Of a stretch of DNA of 60,333 nt, positions 24,673 through 33,577 are shown one piece after another (the stretch's first letter is position 1; every line of letters starts with the position of its first letter). Made by a program: the position numbers and the translations under genes. The notes under the pieces are model-generated. The model searched no databases and was not told the DNA's origin. It saw nothing but the letters and a program-made list of their open reading frames with translations. The DNA is from Planctomycetota bacterium. GTDB taxonomy: Bacteria; Planctomycetota; Planctomycetia; Pirellulales; Pirellulaceae. The stretch covers positions 1-60,333 of the forward strand of contig CAUJKA010000463.1 in the NCBI GenBank assembly GCA_963204965.1, in the 5' to 3' direction.

Positions 24673-27288
24673 CTATCGAACTCTAGAAAGTCTGAGCGTA
24701 TGAGTTCCAGGGCTGATTTGAAAGGTTACCCATAGTTCAGTTGGTGCGATTGAGTACGAATGCAAGTGATCATCGGTGAGTTTCCATAGGCCATCGTTGA
24801 GCTGGCGAATCAGGAGAATAACCTCTTTATCTACCTGAACTTCAATCACTAACTCGTCGACGTTTTCAATTCGCCAATGCAGGCTGGATTTTGTAGGATC
24901 GAGAACACTCGTCGTAACGAGCTCGCAAAGTGGCCTCGCTTGCTTGACGTTTTGCCAAACCAACTTGCCGCCGCCATTTGATGGCAGCCATACCAGTCGC
25001 TGCGATACGGCTAGAGCGGCAAGAATCTGGTCGAGCTCAGGCTGATTCGATTGAAGCGTGTCGTTTCGCTGAAGCCATCGTCGTAGGGCTACCGTGGCTT
25101 GAGGTTCAATCGCACCACTTGCATGAAGTGCATTTAGGTTGTCGCCCGCTAAGAGCCCAAGCTTGCCTTGGAGGAATTGCCGCTGCAGTACAAGCGAGTC
25201 CTGCATGGTAGGCTCAGTAGCTTGACTGATCATCCCAATGTCGGCGCGACTGGTATTCGCCCAAACTCTTGTTAGTCCCGCCATCTCCGGTAAGAAATCG
25301 GTATGACGTACATTTACATCAGCGAAGAACGATTTGCTATCGACAGTCGTTAACCATTTCGGCGAGATTGAGGCTAAGTCAATCGTCGATAGGGCGACGA
25401 CCAGCCAGGCAACTCCATAGCCGTAAAGACATATGCGGGCGTGAAAACAGATGCGGGCGGGGATGCCCGCGCACCGGTGCGCGGGCGTCCCGCCCGCTTT
25501 CGGGTCTTCTTCTGTTCTACGGAGCCATTTCGATATCAAGCGTTGAGAGGTTAAGAGCTTCCACGTGGCTAGGACAAGTAAAAGGACGATCGCTGGATGA
25601 AGTACACCTCGTACAACTGCGCGAAGGCTTGCGTCGAAGTTTGGATAGCCTGACAAAGGATCGGAGTAAGTACGCAACCAGCTTTCAAGCGGCTCTCGAT
25701 AAACTTGCCCTAGCGTGACTATCGCTCCAATGCTGATTATCCAAGCGAGACTCAAATAACCGATGCGCCGGGAGATAGCGCTCCTGATACTTCGATTCGC
25801 AATAGACCGTTCCACTGGCCAGCAGTTCAATCCCATTCCAGCAAGTAGGGCGAAACACGCTGCAAACCAAACGCTCCATTTCGCAGGATAGCGGAAGCTG
25901 TCGTATCCGGGAACGATCGATACCAGTAAGCCGTACAGGCTTCCACAATCGTCGCCTGGCAGTAGTTGTGCTAAGTCGTTCAGATGAACTAATTGCAACA
26001 GGCTCCGCAGCGCCCATGCGATCGAGTAGTTCCCCATCGCCGCCAGCAGACTCAGCAAGGCAATCACCCCAAGCACATTTCGAATCGACGCTTGCGAATC
26101 TGGCAACCAAAACAGAAACATTGCAGAAAACGCAAACAGCAGAGGCAAGAAGCCCTGGTACATCGAAGGCATCCACATTCGTCCCTCGCTTGGAATCGCT
26201 TGCACCCATCGCGAGTTGTCGGGCTGAAAATGTCCCGCCCAGGTCGGCATTGCAATACTGGGAAGATTCCACGGCGATAGACTGAAGTCAAATCGGCTGT
26301 GCAATGAAGACTTCTTGGCATCACTGAGAATTTCGTGGATCGAGAGGTCGTATGAATCCTGAGTTTTTACAGTTGAAGAACTGCGACTACTGACCGCTAC
26401 CCAATCTAAAGTTAGCGAGCTTTGCCACACAGCTAGACCAACTACTGCTACCTGCAACGCGATCTTCAATGTCAACCAAACATTTGCTGCGTAACTCGTA
26501 GGCCTGGCACTGTCATGATCCATAGAACTTGGATGGAGAGTTTCTGCGTCAACCTTGTCCGCTTCCACCGTCGCAATTACCTGAGAACAATTGCCGTGAC
26601 TTCGAAGTCGCAGCAAACTGAATGCACGCCAAACGGCAGCCAACAGAAGCAATAATGCAAAATTCACCGCTGCATGGGGATCGCCACACAAGGTCATCAA
26701 ACCGCCAAGCGTTAGTATCTCGAGTGCAAAGCATGCCCAATGTTGTTGGGCTCTCCAAGCATGTTTGCTTCCAAGGGCCAATCGAAGGATAGATTGCATT
26801 CCCCAAGCTATCCAAGTTGCACTACATAGGTAAACAAGATTGTTAACTTGAAAGAGCACTGGGCAACAAAGGGCATACGAGACTGCAGCCAGCGCTGACG
26901 AAGGTTGATTAAGATTGAGCGATCGAGCTGTTCGAAAGATGCCTAGTGCAGCTAGAAGCACATGAATCGCAAGGAACAGTCCATTGCGTTGCTCAAGGGT
27001 TAGCCCTGGAATAAACCAAATGCATCGTAGTGGATAATACAATTGCCAAGTAGGCTGACCAGTGACGCTTGATCCGATGCCTTCGTTAAAATTCCACTTG
27101 GGAAAGTAGACTCCACTTTGCTGGCAGGCCTCTAACCAGACTGCTTGCGGCCAGTAGAAATGATATCCGTCGCGAAAAGCTGGGACATGCGACTGAAACA
27201 GGAAGGGCCAAAATAGCCAGGCAACGATGATCGTCGCTGTGATGCCTGTCGCGTAGTGAGTACAAAGATTATTGTGCGTGTTTGTCAT
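24673..27288 (-). CDS. YfhO-like polytopic membrane protein
   Basis: The 871-residue protein has about 11-13 membrane segments, the first at residues 13-30, and a large soluble C-terminal part. An early extracytoplasmic motif RDGYHFYWPQAVWLEA...FPKWNFNEGIG and later PGYDSFRYPAKWSVWFA resemble the YfhO/GT-C-type membrane family linked to transfer of sugars to polymers; the reaction is unknown here. Residues about 597-613 (G-T-P-A-H-R-C-A-G-I-P-A-R-I-C) are encoded by a GC-rich palindromic repeat (25449-25500) inserted in frame, followed by a small duplication (ARICFH, ARICLY), in a cytoplasmic-type loop. The start is ATG 27288. Confidence 0.85.
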   Translation of the reverse strand: MTNTHNNLCTHYATGITATIIVAWLFWPFLFQSHVPAFRDGYHFYWPQAVWLEACQQSGVYFPKWNFNEGIGSSVTGQPTWQLYYPLRCIWFIPGLTLEQRNGLFLAIHVLLAALGIFRTARSLNLNQPSSALAAVSYALCCPVLFQVNNLVYLCSATWIAWGMQSILRLALGSKHAWRAQQHWACFALEILTLGGLMTLCGDPHAAVNFALLLLLAAVWRAFSLLRLRSHGNCSQVIATVEADKVDAETLHPSSMDHDSARPTSYAANVWLTLKIALQVAVVGLAVWQSSLTLDWVAVSSRSSSTVKTQDSYDLSIHEILSDAKKSSLHSRFDFSLSPWNLPSIAMPTWAGHFQPDNSRWVQAIPSEGRMWMPSMYQGFLPLLFAFSAMFLFWLPDSQASIRNVLGVIALLSLLAAMGNYSIAWALRSLLQLVHLNDLAQLLPGDDCGSLYGLLVSIVPGYDSFRYPAKWSVWFAACFALLAGMGLNCWPVERSIANRSIRSAISRRIGYLSLAWIISIGAIVTLGQVYREPLESWLRTYSDPLSGYPNFDASLRAVVRGVLHPAIVLLLVLATWKLLTSQRLISKWLRRTEEDPKAGGTPAHRCAGIPARICFHARICLYGYGVAWLVVALSTIDLASISPKWLTTVDSKSFFADVNVRHTDFLPEMAGLTRVWANTSRADIGMISQATEPTMQDSLVLQRQFLQGKLGLLAGDNLNALHASGAIEPQATVALRRWLQRNDTLQSNQPELDQILAALAVSQRLVWLPSNGGGKLVWQNVKQARPLCELVTTSVLDPTKSSLHWRIENVDELVIEVQVDKEVILLIRQLNDGLWKLTDDHLHSYSIAPTELWVTFQISPGTHTLRLSRVR
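25449..25500. repeat. GC-rich palindromic repeat, copy 2, inside a coding sequence
   Basis: CGGGCGGGACGCCCGCGCAC (minus strand) with its inverted partner forms a 52-base palindrome matching copy 1 at 23969. It keeps the frame of the YfhO-like gene open. An imperfect 18-base direct duplication follows on the gene's strand. Confidence 0.8.
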
Positions 27289-27342
27289 GGGACTTATCGT
27301 AGTCCACCGTCGTCACCGACACAGAACTTACTCGGCAACCGA

Positions 27343-28332
27343 CTAAGCCATTAGCAAATCGTAGGTAGCTTGGATATCGGCAGGCAACGGACACTCGATC
27401 ACTACCGCTTCGCCGGTAATTGGGTGCTTAAACTCGATGCGTCGAGCATGTAGAGCTTGTCGTTGTAACACAATATCAGCATCGTCGGGAAGAGGCGGAA
27501 GGCCTTGAGCCAATCGACGTCGCAGTTCGCCCTTAGTGATCTGCGCATGTCCGGCGTAAAGTCGATCGCAAAGAACAGGAGCTCCCAGATGCGACATGTG
27601 AACGCGGATTTGGTGCGTTCGTCCAGTCTTCGGCTTCACTCGCATAACGGCGAAACCACCTTTGCGATGGATCACTTCGTAGAAAGTCTCGGCTTCGCGA
27701 CTATCGGGATGATCGCGGCGAATTGCCATTTTGTCGCGCTGATAGGGATGTGGGCCGATCGGTTGGTTGATAATGTCGCGATCAAAGCCAACTTTGCCGA
27801 CAACAATCGCAAAGTACTCTTTGCTAACCTCGCGATGTTCGAATTGTTCGCTTAGGTTCAGGTGCACTGCGTTTGTCTTGGCAATCAAGATGATGCCGCT
27901 GGTATCGCGATCCAACCGGTGAATAATGCCAGGTCGCGTGGGCCCACCTACGTCGCTCAATTGCTTAAAGTGGTAAGCCAGCGCGCTGGCCAACGTGCCG
28001 CTCCAATTTCCCTTGGCGGGATGAACGACCATTCCCGGTGGTTTGTTGATGGCCAAGAAACATTCATCTTCGTAAAGAATATCGAGATCGATGGCTTCTG
28101 GCTTGGGGCCATCCTCGGGCGGTGGCGGGAGGTTGACTGAGATCAGTTGCCCTGCGCGCACTCGAAAGCTGGGCTTGATCACTTCTCCGTTGACTGTCGC
28201 GCTGCCATCCTGGACGACTCGGCGTAAGAAGACACGACTGTACGCGTTCAGAAGCAGAGCCAGAACAGCATCGATTCGTTCGCCCTGTTGAGTTTCGGTA
28301 ACCGTGTGCGTGAAGAGCGTTGTTTGGGTCAC
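27343..28332 (-). CDS. rluD: 23S rRNA pseudouridine synthase, RluD family
   Basis: An N-terminal S4 domain (RIDAVLALLLNAYSRVFLRRVVQDGSATVNG) is followed by the RluA/RluD catalytic domain with INKPPGMVVHPAKG and the catalytic HRLDRDTSGI motif (Asp is the nucleophile). Length is 329 residues from GTG 28332, normal for RluD, which modifies U1911, U1915 and U1917 of helix 69 in E. coli. Family members RluC and RluD are similar; the S4 domain and P-G-M-V-V-H-P fit RluD best. The C-terminal motif KTGRTHQIRVHMSHLGAPVL is complete. Confidence 0.93.
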   Translation of the reverse strand: MTQTTLFTHTVTETQQGERIDAVLALLLNAYSRVFLRRVVQDGSATVNGEVIKPSFRVRAGQLISVNLPPPPEDGPKPEAIDLDILYEDECFLAINKPPGMVVHPAKGNWSGTLASALAYHFKQLSDVGGPTRPGIIHRLDRDTSGIILIAKTNAVHLNLSEQFEHREVSKEYFAIVVGKVGFDRDIINQPIGPHPYQRDKMAIRRDHPDSREAETFYEVIHRKGGFAVMRVKPKTGRTHQIRVHMSHLGAPVLCDRLYAGHAQITKGELRRRLAQGLPPLPDDADIVLQRQALHARRIEFKHPITGEAVVIECPLPADIQATYDLLMA

Positions 28333-28647
28333 CGAAGAGTCTCAAGTTGAGTTTTTGAAGAAGGCGTAATTCGAGTCATCATAAACACAGTGTACTGTCC
28401 AGCTCCACAGTTGCGACAGCAATGCCATCGAAATGTGAAAGACAGTTGCAGTCGTTCAACAAAACAGATGCCATGCGAATGGCGAGTCGAAAGGAGCATG
28501 TGCTCAGTCAAACTCGCCGACTGCGGTTAGCTTTAACAGCAGTCACGAGCCAAACTAGGATGGTCCCCAACCGCATCGACCGTTGGGCCAACAATGGGAC
28601 TCGGGTTTTACAAGAACCGAGTCCCAGTCGATTGCGCATGGATTGAA
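28333..28647. other. 315-base region between two minus-strand genes
   Basis: The region contains the terminator hairpin of the upstream gene (28595-28626) and about 250 bases of otherwise featureless sequence before rluD. No gene is seen. Confidence 0.5.
28595..28626 (-). terminator. probable terminator of the TPR membrane protein gene
   Basis: TGGGACTCGG at 28595-28604 pairs perfectly with CCGAGTCCCA at 28617-28626 across a 12-base loop, 21 bases after the stop codon at 28648. Read on the minus strand the stem is followed by a short T-rich tail (TTGTT), so it is not a strong canonical terminator. Confidence 0.55.
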
Positions 28648-29562
28648 CTATTTGGGCTCAGTCGGAGCTGTTGGTTCTGTTGTTGCCGGTGGCTCTGTTG
28701 CTGGCGGTGGTGACGCTGGCGTTTGTGCTGGCGTGGTTGTTGCTGGCGTGGTTGTTGCTGGTGCATCAGCCGATGGAGTAGCCGCAGGTGGAGTGCTTTC
28801 CGCTGGCGGATTGGTTGGTGCTGGCGGATTTGTCGGTGTTGGATTGGCGCCAGGTGTGTTAAACGCAGGCAACTTGGTTGGATCAAGCGTGATTGAAGGA
28901 TTCATCGGCGGCAAACCCAAGTCACCTGAGAAAGTTGGTGGAGCAGCGGGCTTTGGATCCAACTTGTTGAACCACTCGTAAAAGCTCTTGGCTTCGGGCG
29001 ATTTCAAGTAAGCGATCTGCTCGTTCACTCGCTTCTTTTGATCTTCCGCGCTGCCGGACATTTCAACGACGACTTGATAAGCCTTAACAGCTTCGTCTAA
29101 CTCACCCAACGTTTCGTGAGCCTGCGCCAGACCAAGCTTCGCAGCGAATCGCAGTTCAGGAATGGACGAGTCGTCGACCTTATCCCACTCGGCGATCGCC
29201 TTGCGAACGTTCTCAACGCCCTCTTTGCGGTTGATGTAGATCGAATCGATTCCATCGCGAAGGTAGCCCTGAGCGGCCGAGTGGTGTGCCCACTGACCCG
29301 AAGCTGTGTTTCCAAATTCTTCACCCATGGCCGCATATGATTCAGCATCGCCAGAAGTGCGATTGAAATAGAATTCAGTCCAGTTCTTAGCTTCAGCCTT
29401 CGACGACTGACCCTTGATCAACTGGTAACCGAAGAAGCCTACCAATGCAGCTGCTACGACAAGGAGGATCGGCTTATAAAGTGGCTGAACTTTGTCGAAG
29501 CTCTCGCCCATTTTGTCGGCAAGCACATTTCGTTCGAGTTCATGGCGACGTTGATTATTCAT
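28648..29562 (-). CDS. membrane-anchored TPR protein with Pro/Thr/Ala-rich tail
   Basis: The 304-residue protein has a charged N-terminus, one membrane segment (LYKPILLVVAAALVGFFGYQLI, residues 28-50), then TPR-like helices (AAMGEEFGNTASGQWAHHSAAQGYLRDGI, ELRFAAKLGLAQAHETLGELDEAVKAYQVVVE). Layout resembles the YfgM / tetratricopeptide family that helps outer-membrane protein assembly. The last 90 residues are a low-complexity stretch of P, T and A. On the DNA this stretch is itself repetitive. The hairpin at 28595 closes the unit. Confidence 0.8.
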   Translation of the reverse strand: MNNQRRHELERNVLADKMGESFDKVQPLYKPILLVVAAALVGFFGYQLIKGQSSKAEAKNWTEFYFNRTSGDAESYAAMGEEFGNTASGQWAHHSAAQGYLRDGIDSIYINRKEGVENVRKAIAEWDKVDDSSIPELRFAAKLGLAQAHETLGELDEAVKAYQVVVEMSGSAEDQKKRVNEQIAYLKSPEAKSFYEWFNKLDPKPAAPPTFSGDLGLPPMNPSITLDPTKLPAFNTPGANPTPTNPPAPTNPPAESTPPAATPSADAPATTTPATTTPAQTPASPPPATEPPATTEPTAPTEPK

Positions 29563-29896
29563 GGTTTCGTAACCTGCCGATCAGCATTCTGCGTTCAGTG
29601 TTTGCAAAGTTCCATCCGAGGGGATTGTCCGTTTTCACCCTCATCTCGGATTTCAAGAAGTGAGAATTATAGGACCGCTGCCTAAGTTGCTCAATATCGG
29701 CTTGGCCTCCCAAGGTAGGGAGATTGCAGGTTGAGACAAAAATAACTCACACAAATAACCCAGCCCGTTGAAGAATTTCAGCCCACAGTCGATGATTACC
29801 GCCCAGGCGTTCCAGCAATCTTGAGTTCTTTTGACTGAACTCTCGCTCTCGAGTCGCTCGTTCTTGGATGATTCTCGTTGGTGAAAGTAGCTAAAA
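29563..29896. other. 334-base region between divergent TPR and mch genes
   Basis: Open frames crossing this stretch continue out of frame into mch and are not protein-like. It should hold both promoters. No distinct site is identified. Confidence 0.45.
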
Positions 29897-30865
29897 ATGG
29901 CATTTGCAGAGGGGCTGAATTTATCGGCATTGCAGGTTTTCGACTCGGCCAAACGCGACGCTGAGCCCTTGAGCATCTTGAATTCCCAACTTCCTTGTGG
30001 TGCGCAGATCTTGGATTTTGGGGTTAATGTTCGAGGTGGACTGCAAGCTGGCGTCCGCTTGGCGTCGATCTGCCTGGGCGGTTTGGCTGAGGTTGCCATC
30101 TCCAGCGGTGATCGATCCGTTTGGCGCGGTCCATGGGTCCGAGTTTCGACTGACTATCCCGTGCGAGCGTGTCTGTTTGGGCAATATGCGGGCTGGCCGG
30201 TTAGCGGCAAAGATTTTTTTGCGATGGGTTCGGGACCAATGCGAGTCCTACGAGGCCGGGAGAAAATGTTGGAACAGTTACAGGCTCATGACGATTCGTC
30301 GATCGCTGTCGGAGTTTTGGAATGCGACAAGATGCCTAACTGTGAGGTCGCCAGTCAGATCGCTGCAGATTGCAACATCGAACCCGAGGGACTGCGACTT
30401 GCAGTGGCTCCAACGCGAAGTGTGGCTGGTTGCGTTCAAGTCGTTGCACGTAGCGTGGAAACATCGTTACACAAATTGTACGAGCTTGGATTTCCTATGA
30501 GCGCCGTCAAACACGCTTACGGGATCGCTCCGCTTCCGCCGCCGGCTCCCGACTTTGCAACGGGCATCGGTCGAACCAACGATGCAATCCTTTACGGAGG
30601 TCACGTTACACTGTGGGTTGACGCTGATGATGATCAGATTGCGTCGATCGGAGGCAAGATCCCCAGCTCGGCGTCGCGAGACTTTGGCCAGCCGTTTGCG
30701 GACATCTTCAAAAACTACAACTACGACTTTTACAAAGTCGATCCAGGACTGTTCAGTCCCGCAGAGGTGGCTTTGCACAATATGAAGACAGGGCGAGCTT
30801 GGCATTTCGGCGAACTACGCGAGGACCTGGTGTCGAAGTCTTTCGCTGTTGAACAGATGAGCTAA
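29897..30865 (+). CDS. mch: methenyltetrahydromethanopterin cyclohydrolase
   Basis: Mch interconverts methenyl- and formyl-tetrahydromethanopterin in the H4MPT C1 pathway, which in bacteria detoxifies or oxidises formaldehyde. Family landmarks are visible: N-L-S-A-L-Q-V-F-D near the start, CGAQILDFGVNVRGGLQAGVRLASICLGGLAEV, MGSGPMRVLRG, APTRSVAGCVQVVARSVETSLHKL, and YGIAPLPPPAPDFATGIGRTNDAILYGG. The length of 322 residues is normal. Bacterial carriers of mch are mostly methylotrophs and planctomycetes, which supports the host assignment. The ATG-compatible start at 29897 leads directly into family sequence. The next gene begins 10 bases after the stop. Confidence 0.95.
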   Translation: MAFAEGLNLSALQVFDSAKRDAEPLSILNSQLPCGAQILDFGVNVRGGLQAGVRLASICLGGLAEVAISSGDRSVWRGPWVRVSTDYPVRACLFGQYAGWPVSGKDFFAMGSGPMRVLRGREKMLEQLQAHDDSSIAVGVLECDKMPNCEVASQIAADCNIEPEGLRLAVAPTRSVAGCVQVVARSVETSLHKLYELGFPMSAVKHAYGIAPLPPPAPDFATGIGRTNDAILYGGHVTLWVDADDDQIASIGGKIPSSASRDFGQPFADIFKNYNYDFYKVDPGLFSPAEVALHNMKTGRAWHFGELREDLVSKSFAVEQMS

Positions 30866-30875
30866 ACGAGTCCAC

Positions 30876-31832
30876 ATGCCTATTCGACTTGGAATCGTTG
30901 GTTCAGCTACTGGGCCTTACGTGCGCGAACTTGTTCGTGCTGCCGAAGAAATGGGAGCGCGCGTGCATCAGCTTGCCTTTCCCGAGTTGTCTGCTTCGAT
31001 CGGTTTGGTTGACAACGGTCAGCTTAACAACGCTCGAGTTTTGAACGCTCAACCTAACGGAATTCAACGAGCAACTGCTCAAGCGGCTTTTCTGCGAACG
31101 GAATCCGAGCGAATCGAAGGCTTGGACGCGGTGATCGTTCGAACCATGCCTTTGGGAAGCTTGGAGCAAGTGATTTTTCGAATGGACTGCCTGCAAGTCT
31201 TGCAATCGCAAGGCACGGTGGTCGTCAATTCGCCCAAGTGTTTGGAGACCTCGATCGACAAGTGGCTGACGTTACATCGATTGGCGGAATGTGGTTTGCC
31301 TGTTCCACCGACCATCGCATGTCAGACTCGCGATGCGGCCTTGGAAGCCTTTGAAGTGCTAGGGCGCGACGTCTTGGTCAAGCCGCTTTTTGGTGGCGAA
31401 GGCCGAGGAATCATTCGATTGAGCGATCCTGATTTAGCTTGGCGAACACTGTCCACGCTTTCCCAACTAGGCCATGTTTTGTACTTGCAACAATACATCG
31501 CCAATTTCGGCTACGATATCCGAGTCTTGGTAATCGGCGATCAACTGCTTAGCATTCGTCGCGAGGCTCAGCCCGGTAGCTACCGATCGAATATCTCGAT
31601 GGGTGGAATTGCCACGCCACATGAGTTAAGTCACTTTGAACGCGACTTGGCGATCCGCGCGGCAAGTGCTGTCGGTGGTGACGTTGTTGGAGTCGATTTA
31701 ATGCCTGCCCGCGATGGCCAAACGTTCATTTTGGAAGTCAACGCGGTTCCCGGCTGGCGCGGAGTGGCGTCCAGCTTGTCAGTTGATGTCGCCACGCAAA
31801 TTGTCAGTTACGTAGCCAGTAAAAGCCGTTAG
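30876..31832 (+). CDS. ATP-grasp ligase, RimK-like, probably for H4MPT-type cofactor
   Basis: The 318-residue protein has an ATP-grasp fold: N-terminal LGIVGSATGPYVRELVRAAEEMGARV, V-N-S-P-K-C-L-E-T-S-I-D-K-W, ATP-binding DVLVKPLFGGEGRGI, and metal-binding ILEVNAVPGWRG with the R-S-N-I-S-M-G-G signature just before. RimK-like ligases attach glutamate-type groups to a carboxyl. Genes of this type sit next to mch in methylotroph H4MPT clusters, where a role in making the cofactor's glutamyl tail is proposed. Ten bases separate it from mch, so they form an operon. Confidence 0.85.
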   Translation: MPIRLGIVGSATGPYVRELVRAAEEMGARVHQLAFPELSASIGLVDNGQLNNARVLNAQPNGIQRATAQAAFLRTESERIEGLDAVIVRTMPLGSLEQVIFRMDCLQVLQSQGTVVVNSPKCLETSIDKWLTLHRLAECGLPVPPTIACQTRDAALEAFEVLGRDVLVKPLFGGEGRGIIRLSDPDLAWRTLSTLSQLGHVLYLQQYIANFGYDIRVLVIGDQLLSIRREAQPGSYRSNISMGGIATPHELSHFERDLAIRAASAVGGDVVGVDLMPARDGQTFILEVNAVPGWRGVASSLSVDVATQIVSYVASKSR

Positions 31833-31855
31833 TCTCCTTGAATTCAAAATCCAAA

Positions 31856-33559
31856 ATGTCGTCAGACGAACAAGCCCAGCAGCTCTGGTCCAGCAACAAC
31901 GTCGCTGCTAGGTTGCGCGCGATGGCAGAGAAGATCCCCAATGCGATCGCATTGGCGGAGCCGCGTGGCAGTCACACTCTTGGGACACAGCGGCCTTACA
32001 AGACTCAGACGTTTGCTGAACTTGAGATACGCACGTCGTCGATTGCCGCAGGACTTCAAGCATTGGGCGTTAAGCCTGGAATGCGGATCGTCATGCTGGT
32101 TCGCTTCGGCGCGGAATTCATTTCGCTCGTATTCGCGTTGTTGAAGGTCGGCGCGGTGGTCGTGTTGGTCGATCCAGGCATGGGACGCAAGAATCTACTC
32201 AAGTGCTTGCAGGCGACTGATCCCGACGGTTTCATAGCAATACCGCTTGGACATATTATCAGGATGATCTTTCGAAGTCGTTTTCCGAAAGCCAAACTGA
32301 ACGTCACAGTCGGCCGACGCTTTGGAATTCTTCCTTCACCGACTCTCGCGGAGCTGGCACGCACGCCGTCGTCACTTTTCGAACCTCCGCCTACAGTCAT
32401 GGAAAGCCAAGCGGCCATTATCTTCACGACCGGAAGTACGGGGCCGCCCAAGGGAGTGCAGTACACTCACCGGACCTTCAATAGCCAAGTCGATGCCTTA
32501 TTAGCTCATTATGGAATTCAACCCGGAGGCCTCGATCTATCGGGGTTTCCGCTCTTCGGCCTATTCAACGCGGTAATGGGCACGACGACAATCATTCCTG
32601 ACATGGACCCGACTCGACCCGCTGATGTTGATCCGCCTCGGTTGCTGGATGCAATCGATCAATGGCAAGTAACACAAGCCTTCGGATCACCCGCGCTTTG
32701 GACCACGGTGGGTCGATGGGCCGCTGCCAACCATCGCACGGTAACCAGCTTGAAGAATGTCTTTTCGGCTGGCGCGCCTGTACCGCCTCACGTCTTGGAA
32801 GCAATGCGAAATCTTTTGCCCTCTGATGCGAATATGTTCACGCCTTACGGCGCTACCGAAGCACTTCCTGTCGCGTCCATTGAAAGTCGCGAAGTCTTGG
32901 GAGGGCTTTCCGATCAAAGCAAATTAGGAGCGGGTACCTGTGTGGGTCAAAAGTTTGCGGGCATCGACTGGCGAGTGATCGAGATTGACGATGGACCTCT
33001 ATTATCCATAGAACAAACGCGACAACTGCCCGATGGTCAGATCGGCGAACTGATGGTTAGCGGCCCGGTCGTAACAGAAAAGTACGTGACGCGGCTGGAT
33101 CAAAACCCGTTGCATAAAGTTCAGGATGGCTCGGTCGTATGGCATCGCATGGGTGATGTCGGGTATTTCGATCAGCAAGGTAGGTTTTGGTTCTGTGGTC
33201 GCAAGTCGCATCGAGTATTAACATCGGGCGGACCGCTCTTCACCGAACAGTGCGAAGCAATCGTCAACAATCACTCGAGCATTCACCGATCCGCGCTGGT
33301 TGGCGTTGGACAGTCTGGACAACAACGAGCAGTGATCGTGGTTGAGCCTTGGCCTGAACACTTTCCGAATACAGCACAAACCAGCGATCAATTGTTGCGC
33401 GAGCTGCGCGAACTGTGCGAGAAGCACGCCGTCACTCAAGCGATCCAACATTTCCTCATCTATCCGCATCGCCTTCCCACCGACATTCGCCACAATTCGA
33501 AGATCTTTCGTGAGCAGCTTGTCCCGTGGGCGGCCGAGCAACTCAACGATCTCTCGTGA
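31856..33559 (+). CDS. AMP-forming acyl ligase-like enzyme, OleC/fatty-acid-CoA ligase family
   Basis: The adenylate-forming core is complete: A3 motif IIFTTGSTGPPKGVQYTH, A5 YGATEALP, A7 GDVGYFDQQGRFWFCGRKSHRV, and a C-terminal lysine in NSKIFR. The insertions and the V-D-P-G-M-G-R-K-N-L-L-K-C-L segment are characteristic of the OleC-like subgroup (beta-lactone synthetase in long-chain olefin synthesis), not of generic acyl-CoA ligases. No oleA, oleB or oleD is adjacent. ATG 31856 gives 567 residues; a TTG at 31838 only six bases after the ATP-grasp stop is an alternative. Co-transcription with mch is likely. Confidence 0.82.
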   Translation: MSSDEQAQQLWSSNNVAARLRAMAEKIPNAIALAEPRGSHTLGTQRPYKTQTFAELEIRTSSIAAGLQALGVKPGMRIVMLVRFGAEFISLVFALLKVGAVVVLVDPGMGRKNLLKCLQATDPDGFIAIPLGHIIRMIFRSRFPKAKLNVTVGRRFGILPSPTLAELARTPSSLFEPPPTVMESQAAIIFTTGSTGPPKGVQYTHRTFNSQVDALLAHYGIQPGGLDLSGFPLFGLFNAVMGTTTIIPDMDPTRPADVDPPRLLDAIDQWQVTQAFGSPALWTTVGRWAAANHRTVTSLKNVFSAGAPVPPHVLEAMRNLLPSDANMFTPYGATEALPVASIESREVLGGLSDQSKLGAGTCVGQKFAGIDWRVIEIDDGPLLSIEQTRQLPDGQIGELMVSGPVVTEKYVTRLDQNPLHKVQDGSVVWHRMGDVGYFDQQGRFWFCGRKSHRVLTSGGPLFTEQCEAIVNNHSSIHRSALVGVGQSGQQRAVIVVEPWPEHFPNTAQTSDQLLRELRELCEKHAVTQAIQHFLIYPHRLPTDIRHNSKIFREQLVPWAAEQLNDLS

Positions 33560-33577
33560 TCGAAAGGCAAGCCTAGT

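Noticed and set aside
29653..30099. Open reading frame of 148 codons on the minus strand over the mch start
   Set aside because: It is antisense to conserved mch sequence and rich in improbable residue runs.
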